This document shows positions 11,456-22,883 of a DNA stretch of 36,775 bases, piece by piece; positions within the stretch are counted from its first letter, which is position 1; every line of letters starts with the position of its first letter. The notes beneath the pieces are model-generated. The model worked only from the letters and a program-made list of their open reading frames with translations. It did not search any database and was not told the origin of the DNA. The stretch covers positions 56,730-93,504 of the forward strand of contig NAOQ01000168.1 in the NCBI GenBank assembly GCA_002751075.1. Direction: 5' to 3'. The translations under genes and the position numbers were made by a program. The stretch is from Ichthyophonus hoferi. Taxonomy: Eukaryota; Opisthokonta; Ichthyosporea; Ichthyophonida; Ichthyophonidae.

Positions 11456-12568
11456 ATGGCCCAACCATCATCTCAGTTATTACACTCAGCTAACTCACCA
11501 ACATTATCTTCGGTAGGTTTACTAGAAGATAGTACTGGTTTTAATCAAGACTATCTACAAGCATCACAATCACAACTACAAACACAGCTACAACAAGCGG
11601 TGTCTGTGGTGGAAGCACTTTCTACTCCATTTACGTACACTAGTCAGCTTCCGCCTCTCCTTACTCCACAATATCCATATTTTCCATCTATGTCCACTTT
11701 CGACCAGTCGCTTATGCAAAACAATGTTGATGGAAATTCTAACGCTGCATCCGTACAACAACAACAGACTGAGCTCTTAACGTTGGCGGAGATGCAACGC
11801 CAACAAAACCTAGCACAACTGCAACAGGAAGCTGCAAAAAATCAACAGGCTCAAAAAGAAAAGTACAACCACGCAAGGCAAGAACAGCAACTAAGATGCA
11901 TAGAAAAAGAACTACAATCTCAACAGAAATTGACATCCGGCTGCCAGCCCACCTCCACCCTTCACCAACCCACTCTTCCTACTAACCAAGGCCATTCTCA
12001 TCCCACCCAACTGTGGTTATTGGGTGATACAATGCTAAGTGGTAAGACTTCTATGATGAATGAGGCATCCTCTAACAATCTATCTCTTCATTCCGGTTCC
12101 ACCTCTATGCCTCCTAAGAGCACTGTTATGGCCCAATCATTCCATAAGCAACAACAAAACATCAATAACAACTCGTTTGCTAAGACACTGCAGTCCGGAT
12201 CACCCCAATTTTATGAGTCAAATAATGCTCCAAAGTGGCCAAGTATGAGTGTAAACTTAAATAAACAACAACAACAATCCCAACAACTTGCTCATCTTGT
12301 GCAGCAGAATATGGGCGGTGTGTCACAGACATTTCAAAAACAGGGGGAAACCCTTACCAACCAACATTTGCTTCATTCTTTGCAGGGTCCACCCACCCCA
12401 TTGGCTCGAGCAGACTTACCGATGGCAACAGTTAAAAATACTCAATCACAACCGCAACAGCGGAATAAACCACAAAATATGTCTCAACTGCAAATGTTAC
12501 AACAACAACAACAGCAGCAGCAGCAACAACAACAACAACAACAGCAACAACAACAACAACAACAACAA

Positions 12569-12600
<32 letters not shown>

Positions 12601-14608
12601 ACAACAGCAACAGCAACAGCAACAGCAACAACAACAGGCACGATTGCGGATGCAGCCCACACAGTCTTCACTGCAGTTTTCCCAACTACCTTTACAGGCC
12701 ACCACGGACTTTCAAGCCATACAACGGCCGCAACAATCACAGTTATTTTCATCAGCCCCTGTTCCTTTTCAAACCATGCAGTCAACTGTCACCTCCGACG
12801 CCGTCCCATCACAATACTCATCATTTTTGATGGACTCATACACAGGCAGTACAGAACCATCCTATGAACACACCGACTATGACCACGAACAAACTCCCGC
12901 GTACGGGGCCGATGGATTTGATCATAATTATGGAGGTGGGTACCAAAGGCAGAAGAAACAAAGCACAGCTGGCCCCACTCGGTGTGCTTGGGAAGGGTGT
13001 GGCATGGAGTTTCCTTTGGCCACTGCTTTAGCAGAGCATGTTAAAGATGTACATTGTAAGAGCGAGATGTGCTGTGTAACTTTTGTTTGCAAGTGGGGGA
13101 ATTGCAAGCGGGCAGGCAAGACCTTCCCTATCTTGCAACAATTCCTTCGTCATATGCAAACACACACCAGAGAGAAGCCATATGCCTGCAGACATCCAGG
13201 GTGTGGCCAGTCTTTCACACAGGCCAATGTGTTGGCTGCTCATACCCGAACACATACCGGAGAAAGACCATATAAATGTGAAGTTGTAGGCTGTGGGAAG
13301 AGATTTGCCTACGCCAACTGCCTTCTTGCACATACCCGCTCACATACCGGTGAGAAACCACGTGTGTGTAAGGTGTGCGATAAGGGATTCTCCGGCCTGA
13401 GTAATCTTACTGCACACATGCGTACACACACGGGAGAACGACCATATGGTTGTCGCCACGAACATTGTGGTAAGAATTTCACAACTTCCAGTGATCTGGT
13501 GCGTCATATGCGTATCCACACAGGTGTAAAACCGTTTGTATGCACCATCACTAACTGCAGAAAGAGGTTTACTACGTCTTCCCAACTGAACAATCATCTA
13601 CGTACCCATACGGGAGAAAAACCATTTGCCTGCAAATTTACTGGCTGTGACAAGCGATTTGCTGATCTTACCACACTAAGGCGACATCAATTTTTACACG
13701 AAAAGAAGAAGCGAATAGACACAGACCCCCAAACTATATCACAGACTAACGTTAGATTCGACACCTCATCCCCACAACAATCACATAATAATATCAATAA
13801 TACAGTTGCTGGGAATCAATTTCAAACAAACATTTCTCTTCTCGGTCCTTCTCCAAAACACAACCTTGCTGCAACCTCTCAGCCTATATCATCATCCTCC
13901 CCATCAAAAAATGACATATTGCATTCCAAACCATCTCCTTCTCCGGAAACGTCATCCTCTCTCACTACATCCTCGCCTCAAATGACAACCCTAGCCGAAA
14001 TGTCTATGGGTGGATTCAATTCACTATCCACTATTTCCCCTAACCCTATGATGGCCAACACCAAGGGCTCACTAAATTCGATGCCTTCTCTGTGGGGAGT
14101 AGGAATGGGGCTATCCATGGATGGGGAAATGAATAACCGAGTGAATATGGGTATACCTGGGGGCCAGCCCACAGGCACACTTCAAAAGTCTGTGGGAGGA
14201 CAGCCGATGGGTGGACAACCGATGAAATCGTCATCCCTTAATGTAAAGGATAGAAATGATATAACACATGACCTGTACTCTCCTAACTTATCATCACCAG
14301 TAGAATCTGGAGGTCAGCCAATGGGTTTGTTCTCCTCCATGCCATCTGTATCAAGTTTACCCTGGGTGGGATCCGGAGCACAGCCCATGGCGATGAATCT
14401 CGGTGCACCTAGACAAACACGCCCAGCGAGCTCTCTCCCTCCTGCCTTCACCTTTAATGCCCTACCCAGCTTTGGGGAACCCATGGGTAGGGTCAAAAAG
14501 CTGAAGATGTCGCCGACCTCAGCTAATAGTTCTATGAAGAGTACGCTCACAGGGTCTTCTTTGATGCCTTTATCCCTCTCGGGGAACGTCACGGCCCCTT
14601 CATCTTAA
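11456..14608 (+). CDS. C2H2 zinc-finger transcription factor, polyglutamine-rich, GLI/ZIC/Zap1-like tandem CWCH2 pair plus six fingers
   Basis: Single uninterrupted 1050-codon frame. ATG in good context (gaagATGG), with an in-frame TGA 21 bases upstream. Residues 1-500 are Gln/Ser/Asn-rich, with 46 consecutive Gln at about 349-394 coded by mixed CAA and CAG. Eight C2H2 fingers span about 510-748. Fingers 1 and 2 carry C-x-W-x-x-C (CAWEGC, CKWGNC), the tandem CWCH2 signature known from GLI, ZIC, GLIS, PacC and Zap1. Finger 2 (CKWGNCKRAGKTF) resembles ZIC/GLI finger 2. Fingers 3, 4 and 6-8 are C-x4-C, finger 5 is C-x2-C, with TGEKP-type linkers. The Ser/Pro-rich tail repeats a GGQPMG-type motif about five times (nt 14158-14395). 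It should bind DNA in the nucleus with Gln-rich activation regions; the target is unknown. It has more fingers than the five of GLI/ZIC, so orthology is open. Lack of introns contrasts with its neighbours. Confidence 0.95.
12500..12637 (+). repeat. Polyglutamine CAA/CAG tract
   Basis: 138 bases coding 46 Gln codons in a row, a mixture of CAA runs and CAG interruptions. The opposite-strand and shifted frames give the poly-Val, poly-Cys, poly-Asn/Ser artefacts seen in other frames. Confidence 0.98.
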
Positions 14609-14616
14609 AGTTAGCC

Positions 14617-14644
14617 AGTGTAGTGTAGTGTAGTGTAGTGTAGT
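14617..14644. repeat. (TAGTG)n pentanucleotide repeat
   Basis: Five tandem TAGTG units beginning nine bases after the zinc-finger stop codon, so inside its 3' UTR. Confidence 0.9.
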
Positions 14645-14722
14645 AAGTCTGTTCTTCATTTTTTTTATTGCCCGCAATGGTTAAGCAAGTCATTGTAATG
14701 ATTATGATCAGTTTTCTATCAA

Positions 14723-14728
14723 AATAAA
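14723..14728 (+). terminator. Poly(A) signal AATAAA for the zinc-finger gene
   Basis: Canonical AATAAA about 115 bases after the stop codon at 14608. A second AATAAA lies near 14888. Confidence 0.6.
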
Positions 14729-14786
14729 GACCCGTAGTGCGAATGTATACCATTACGTATTTTTTCTAGTCCGATATTGCCACATC

Positions 14787-14821
14787 TATAGTATAGTATA
14801 GTATAGTATAGTATAGTATAG
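14787..14821. repeat. (TATAG)n pentanucleotide repeat
   Basis: About seven tandem units of TATAG/GTATA, the same motif that recurs near 17486, 21840 and 26011. Confidence 0.9.
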
Positions 14822-16810
14822 TTATCTATTGCATGTTGGTTTCAGGACATCGCACATCATTTACCTGTTGATATTTTTTATAGTGGAAATAAAGGGTTAG
14901 AAGTTTAGAGAGGGCCATGATGTAATTTCTTGATACCACCTGCATCTATTTATCTATCGGTTTGATTTATATTGTTTAACAGAAAAAATGCTAATACTGA
15001 CCAATACAATACGAATTAAAAATTATTATTGACTATTTAAACCCAAGTCCCTAGCCAGCCTTTTATCATTTTTATGTATCACTTTGTTTTAGCTGTTTCA
15101 AAATGTCAAATATATCAATCATAATTTACCACTCCTTATTAATTAATCAATCACGGTTTATAACTAAAGTAAGATATAATATGAAAGTATTTCTATTTTA
15201 ATTGCTTCCAGGGGCCCCAATTGATCACATTACATCAACTTTTAAAACAAAAATGGTCGAATTTACGTTTAAATGTTTAATAATTGTATACAACATCTTT
15301 ATTATTATTTTGAAAAAAAAAATGAGAGTAACATAGCACAGTCCATTCCTTCATGCTACTACTCTAGGAAGTCTATATATATACAGATATAGAAAAAAAT
15401 GAAAGCAAACGTAATCTGATCATCGTTGTATGTATACAAAGTTATAGAGCTTAAAGGGCTAGTTCAATAGATTGGCTTCAGACATTCGATTCAATTGAGA
15501 TATAAATATGATCTAAAACAACAATGAATTCGACATGAATGTATATCAAGTATTGAGAAATGATTGCTCCTATTTGATATTAGACACAATCCTATAAAAC
15601 TATATAAGACCAATTTGTAGGTGGTGTTTAAAAACTAAACTATAATCCCCACATAGTTTATTTTAGTGGATTACCACCTTACTATATACAAGTTTACTCG
15701 GGAAACAACTAAAGTCTAACTGTACCCGTAAAGGTCAATGTCACAAATGTAATTTTAGAAGCAAGAGAAAAAGTGAGAAGATAAAGATAAGAATACATCA
15801 TAATCAATACAGCATTGCCATAAGCCAATCCACATTTGCGATTGCTTGTTAGTAATGTAATGGATGAACTTTAATAGTATTTTAGAGTTCAGGATAAGGT
15901 TGAATAATTTTATTTTACGCGTTAAGTTTCCAGTTTTATATACAGGATATAGTAGTTAACAGAAGGTAAAAGATACAACAGATGTAACATCCAGCTTAAA
16001 AAAGCCAATATTAATATGTATTAAAGGTGCTATATTCAGCACGCTCTTGCATTCTAACCCTGAAAGTGCCACCGGAGTACATAGCCTATAGGCTAGACTC
16101 ATTATCATCTTTGGTATTGATTGTATTTCTAACTTTTTAATTCCATGTAACAATTAATCTGGATTGCCGCCAATAGGTATAAAAGACATGCGCCACAACC
16201 AATGGTTCCCAAGTCGACCCGAATCGAAATAGCTAAATATGTTAACCACCAATAGGCATCCTCTTGAATTTATCGCGATTAAAGCCTCCCATAGATGGTA
16301 CTTGTGACCTGTGCAGAGACATGACATTAGAATATCATATAATACTACACTATTACATTATACTATATATATTATACCTTAGAATGACTTTGATTGCGTA
16401 GAAGTACATATATACGTGCTACCCATCAGCAAATCATATATGCCCTATCACGCCTATGGAGATGACTTAAATACGCCAATTATGTTGGTTTAAACGAAGA
16501 CCGCAACGTGCTATTTCATTGCGAGGCGAGGTTCAATTGATTTAAATAATTTAGACTAATAAAATCACTCTCCCTATTTTGTACTCGATCGAAATAACTA
16601 TATAATTGTATGCTTGTATATATGCCCGCTTGCCCAAAATGGACGGGCCAATATTGAATTCTAAATCCGAATGTCAATATCATTATATATAACATGTTCA
16701 TTTGAGTATTATCACAGGCAAAACAACCAAGACTAAGGGGTGGGTATCTTGATAATAGATGTCACGACGGATATTATATCATAAGAGAAAGATATCTATA
16801 AAGACCGATA
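14822..16810. other. Convergent intergenic region, nothing recognised
   Basis: AT-rich space between the 3' ends of the plus-strand zinc-finger gene and the minus-strand helicase. Two minus-strand ORFs of 61-65 codons (15956-16153, 16516-16701) have no domain or splice support and may fall in helicase 3' UTR. I call nothing coding here. Confidence 0.5.
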
Positions 16811-19167
16811 TCAACATAAACATGGATTGTACCTGGTTGAGTCTACTCGGCGACCTTGCAAAACCGTAGTTCCACCTCTAGTACTCTTATTATTTTGTTT
16901 TTTGTCCCTGTCTTGTAGCTTGTTGCCTCCATCTTTCTTGTCAAATAGCTTCTGGGCCTCTATCTTGCCGCCCTTTGTCCTGCTTTCCGCCATTGGGCGA
17001 GGCGCTTTACCCTTCTCCGTCTTTCTACTAGCATTACCTGTTGCGTAAAAAAATATATGGTTATACATATAGGTATATGAATGGGTATTAAGGTGTTAGT
17101 ATATGTCTGTGGGTAATAGTAGTTTTGTTTAAAGGGGGTAGGCTATATATATCGACAAAACCAGGCAGTAAAATATTTTTAAAGTGTCTACTCGCCATTA
17201 TACAAATATCAGTTGGCGTGGAGAGAGACAGACATAAAATAAACATCGATAGAGCCTATAGTTGAGGGACTAATGAAAGTAACACGGTCAATAAATGTTT
17301 TCAAATATAAGCAGAGTAAAGTCAAGAAATGTATTTTTTTTTTGCAAACTAGATTAACAAAATAAGTAAAGAAATAAGGTACTTCGCATTAACAACTGAT
17401 GATTCCCGATCAATTTTTTTTTTAAAAAAAGGCAGCGCGGCCAAGTGAAAAGGATAGGACAAGATAAAACCCTTTAAAACATAGTAGAGTATAGTATAGA
17501 ATAGTATGGTATAGCAGTTTAAAATGTAATGTGCACCAATTACATCTTCCTCAACGTACCTGTCAAAGCAGTGCTTATTGCTGTGGGAGCCTCTCTCATT
17601 GCAAAACTCTTGGCTACGTGACCCTGATGAAGTTGATGGATATTCATGGCCGCCTTGAGAGCACGTGGGTAGGTGGCATAACCCCTTACGTAAGATGTGA
17701 AGGCTTTACGAGCTAGTTTGGACATATCACTGGAGGAAGTTGGTGGAATACCTAATCAGTAATGCAATATAACAATTTAATATTAATCAGCCAGTAGATA
17801 CAATAAAATAAATCACAAAAGTTAATCTGTTCTATTTTTAGAATTTTAATTTAAGATGCTTGGTTGATATTTAAATATTAAGTCACCACATTTCATTCTC
17901 GGTATAGGTGTATAGAATAGGATTTCTTAATACATGATAATACATTACTGAAAGATTAAGCCTTATATCTAGTAAAGGTAGAGGTAGATGTGGTAGTAAG
18001 GTAGTAGTTTATAATAAGTATGCACTCACTCACAATGGACAGTACAAATAAAACATCAGAAATATATTTGAACGAGTATACACCATGGTAACTATGGTAA
18101 CTATAACACAATTTACCTGTCTGTCTTCAGGAATTCTTCAAAAGTAAGCTGTACTTGGGTCGCTGCTTGCTCAACACTATTGGCTTTATACTGTGAATGT
18201 GAACATATTTTTTACATAATTGTCAAATGTAAGCAAGCTTCTAACGATGTTTAAACGTGCATTAATGCATTGACCTAGGCCAGGCTAGGCCAATATAACG
18301 TGATGTATAGATATATATATCCTCCAAGGCACCAATCAATATCAAAGACCTCAAAAATACATCTATATATACGCCAGAAACCTTTGCTATAATATAGTAA
18401 TAGAAGAAAAGCACTTTTATGAATATGAAATTAGCTAGTCCAAGTTTCCATGTTCAACAATCTAGTGATTGTTGGGAGTAATCTAACCTAGGTCTTAGTA
18501 GAACCTTTTCAATACCTACAGAGCTACATATACACAACTTCATACATGCATACATATATACATACATACATACCTGCAATGCCTTGGGAGCTGAAACATT
18601 TGTACGACCAGATCCAGCCTGGAATTCCACCAGCGAACGAAGCATGTCATTCATATCCACTGACTTCATGCCAATCCCCTCCTTCTCCAAGGTGTTCACA
18701 TAGGCTACCTGCGTGTTTTTATGTGTTATACGTGTTTATATGCAATGGGGGAGAAAGGAAATGTAAGAAAAAACAATATACAGGATAGTATGTTGTAATA
18801 CACATAAGCTCAAATAGGAATGCTGGAGATGTAATGGAAATGAACAGAGTAATACATACAGGTAGAAAGTAATAAAGAGGTTGGCAATAACAAATAATGT
18901 GAAACAATGCTGTGTACCTCGCTAGGAGATAAGAAGAGTAAGGCATTTCCACCCGTACCAATACGGGCCGTACGGCCTACACGATGGACATAGTCAGCGG
19001 TCTCCTGGGGGACATTGAACTGCACAATCCTATATAAATAGAGAGGGAAATAAGCTAGTGTTAGTGTGTGATTCTATCTGATTATATCTAGGCATCATTA
19101 AGTTTAATGTGTTAGGTTGCCGTACAAGAAAGAAGTGGATAACTATATCAAATTAGTCTTACTTACC

Positions 19168-19199
<32 letters not shown>

Positions 19200-22100
19200 T
19201 AATAGTAATAATAATAGCAATAATAATAGTATTAGCAATATAGATATACATACATACATAACACATACCAGTTCACATTAGGCAAATCAAGTCCTCTAGC
19301 AGCTACATCGGTAGCAAAGAGCACCCCAGTAGGAGCAGAGCAGAAATCCCTAAAGACCTTAGTACGTTGTTGTTGCTCCATAACCCCGTGTAGTTTATGT
19401 ATAGGAAGACTTCCAAAAAGTGCCTGTTTGGCTGGGGTGGTATAGACAGTTTAAATGCTGATCAGATTTCAGATGGGAATAGCTGANNNNNNNNNNNNNN
19501 NNNNNNNNNNNNNNNNNNNNNNNNNNNNNNNNNNNNNNNNNNNNNNNNNNNNNNNNNNNNNNNNNNNNNNNNNNNNNNNNNNNNNNNNNNNNNNNNNNNN
19601 NNNNNNNNNNNNNNNNNNNNNNNNNNNNNCCGTGTAGTTTATGTATAGGAAGACTTCCAAAAAGTGCCTGTTTGGCTGGGGTGGTATAGACAGTTTAAAT
19701 GCTGATCAGATTTCAGATGGGAATAGATAGATAGGTCGCTATTGTCATGCCTACGTACATAGGTAAGAGAAATCAGCCATGTGTATCCATATCTATAAAA
19801 CAGTGTTAATCAATGAATTAAGAAAGTTAATAAACAAACCTAAGAGAAAGGGAGATGATAAGAGATGAAATCCTTACAATATAACTGGTTGTTCGAGGCA
19901 GCAGTATAGGTCGAGAAGAGTGAATGGTGGAAATCTACCACATCACATGTCATCATAAACACAATGGCTTTGCCTTTAGGTCTTCCGAGGTGATCAATAC
20001 ATTCGCGTCGTAGGAAAGCAGCCAAAGTTACTGAAGAAATATAAACAATGACACCATTAGTATTAGTTATATTGGATACTACACTATAATACAAAACAAT
20101 ACAATAAAATTTAATATAATAAAATTTATACCCAGATAAACATCAATAAAAATCTTTCTCTTCCGCTACACCTTATCTAATTGGGTCTAGTATTTTATAA
20201 GTTTATATAGCCAGTCATGCTCTCGTTTATCTAAATTCTCTTATTGGTACGAATTAATTAACTACATAGCAGCTGATTGTGTGCATATAATTTTAAGCTA
20301 TGATTAGACAAGTAAAGTTAATGTGCTTGCATTCCTAATTGGCCATATAAGAAGAGGTTAACTTAAGTGATTAGATGCTTATTTTTAAAAGTCAATGCAA
20401 GTAATGACCTTAGGTAGCAGTTTTAAAATTAATATGATTTTCTCATTAGACACTTACTATCTTTAATTATCCTACCACGTCTTAAGTTAATTACTTAATA
20501 GAGGCCAGTAGGGTATCAATATTAAAACAATGAAGTTTTTTATAAAAGCTAATGTAGTTAAGTGGGAATATGCAGCCTAATTGATTGGATGACAAAACAC
20601 ACGTATATGTATATATATGTATATGATAAAAACAAGTTAAAATTTAGTATCACGAGCTACCTAATCTCAACTTGCTCGGGACGCAGACATAGCTCTGGAC
20701 CAATCGGTTTGGCGTTTTAAAAGCTCCTTTCTCTTCAGTGGTCGTTTCCTCTCTGTGCACGAGTACATTTACATGTGATTAGTTTATTTGTATTCGTGCT
20801 GGCATAAACATCCAAATATTCCTATCTGTTAATATATATTATATATCAATTGAGAAACGTTTTGGTTAAAAAGAAACCGATTTGAGGCCAGGTATTGGTG
20901 CGAATATTTTTATATGTAATTAGTGTAATAAACAAATAGATATATGTAGATACATGTGTATGTATATGTATGTTAGAGAATAAGATTAAAAAATAAAATG
21001 ACATGATAAAAAAGGATGCCTGTCAGAGATGACGTTATTATACATACAAACATATATACATAAATAGGTCTATCAAACAGGGGTTCATTTCACATGGTCA
21101 CACGTATGTACGTATAGTAGGACAGATAGAGAAGTAAACTATAAGAGAGGTAAACAACAGAGAGGTATAATCACAGTAACCGAAATCATGAGATAATGGG
21201 AGTAAGAAGAGAATAAGAGAGAAAAAGAAGGAGGGAGGGTGATTGGTAACCATACCATATATAGATAATATAAAATAATGATAGTTTATACCATATTTAG
21301 AACAATATTAACATGTACATACTCTGTATCAAACTTTGTTCTCTTGGGGCCCTTCTCTTCCTCCTTCACCTTTTTGTCTTCCTTCTCCTCGGTGGGTACT
21401 ATTCCCACTCCCACCTTAGCGGGATTAACCAATGAAAGCTTGGCCATACGCTGTACGCCACTACCCAATGTAGCGGAAACCATGACATTCTGCCTCGTAA
21501 GCCAGCCTTTTCCACCACCCACAAACCTATCACGTACAGGTTTGGGAGGCATAATCTCTAAGGCGCTGTTATTGTGACGGTCATCCCATCCATCTGCCCC
21601 CTTCTGCTGTCTCTTATTGCCCTTATCTTTCTGCCCATGTCCCTCTTCATCCTCGTCCTCTTCCTCCTCATCCCCAGAGGGCTGGTTGCCACCCTGGTCA
21701 CGGTATCTAGGGTGATGTCCGTTCAACGTGTTGATGATAATCGCTGTGGAAGGTATGGAAAGAGGGGGAGAGAGGGAGAGGGGGAAAGAATGGGTAAAGG
21801 ACCAGATCAATATACTATTATACTATTGGTGTTATGTTAGTATAATATAGTATGGTATAGTATAGTATAGTATAGTATAGTATAGTGTAGGTATACGGTT
21901 ATGGTTATATTATTATAACTTTATACTATATTATTACACAATATATATGCTTGAGTTTCTCACCAGTTCGTTATAACAGCGTTTATAAGTAATCTATAAA
22001 TCTTGTAGATTTTTGATTGTGACTGATAATATACATACAAAAACTGGATGTGAATAATGACATATTTGGTTCAATAGTTCAATATACTATAAATACTATA

Positions 22101-22849
22101 AATATTATAAATACTATAAATACTATACATACGATACGTACTAATAAAACAAAATTTATTAACCCTATAAAATTGGAATTGATATGAATGCAAAATTTAA
22201 ATATTAGTCTAGCCAATCACATTCGCATATCTATGAAAGAGTCTGTTTGCATTGAAAGACAGTAATTGAAGAGCAAAGGCTATTGGAGAAAAGTCACTAC
22301 CACAAATAACCACAAGATTAAAAGAAAAAATGTTATAATTCACAGCACCAATATTTTTTCTTAAAATTAAACTGGTATTACAATTGGATCTAACCATGGT
22401 TGAAATAAAAATGTGAGCTAGAGATTATATATATATATATATACATTTATATGTATATGTATGCCTGGCTTTCTCTGCTTCTATATATGTATATATACAT
22501 ACATGCACATTCATATATATATACATACATAAATACATATATACATACATACATAAACATAGTCTAAGAAAGACAGAAGTCATTATTGTGGGGCAGGAAA
22601 GATTTGAGGAGGAGAGAATGTGCATTCTAAAGGTAGTACCTACTACACTACTGCAAACATAATACATAAAAAGGGGTAAGGTAGGTAGGTAAGATAGGGA
22701 CTATACTTATATCACGCTCAAACCCTAGGTCCATAAGTCGATCGGCCTCATCCATAATTAACCATCTATGGGCCAGCCAATCATTGTCAGTCATTGTGAA
22801 TACTCTTGATTTCAATAACTAGTGGGTCAACACTACGTTTGCATGTATG

Positions 22850-22883
<34 letters not shown>

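Noticed and set aside
12432-12830. Long poly-Val, poly-Cys and Asn/Ser-rich frames over the glutamine tract
   Set aside because: They are other-frame readings of the CAA/CAG repeat inside the zinc-finger gene.
19455-19660. Frames running through the N run
   Set aside because: Artefacts of translating undetermined bases.
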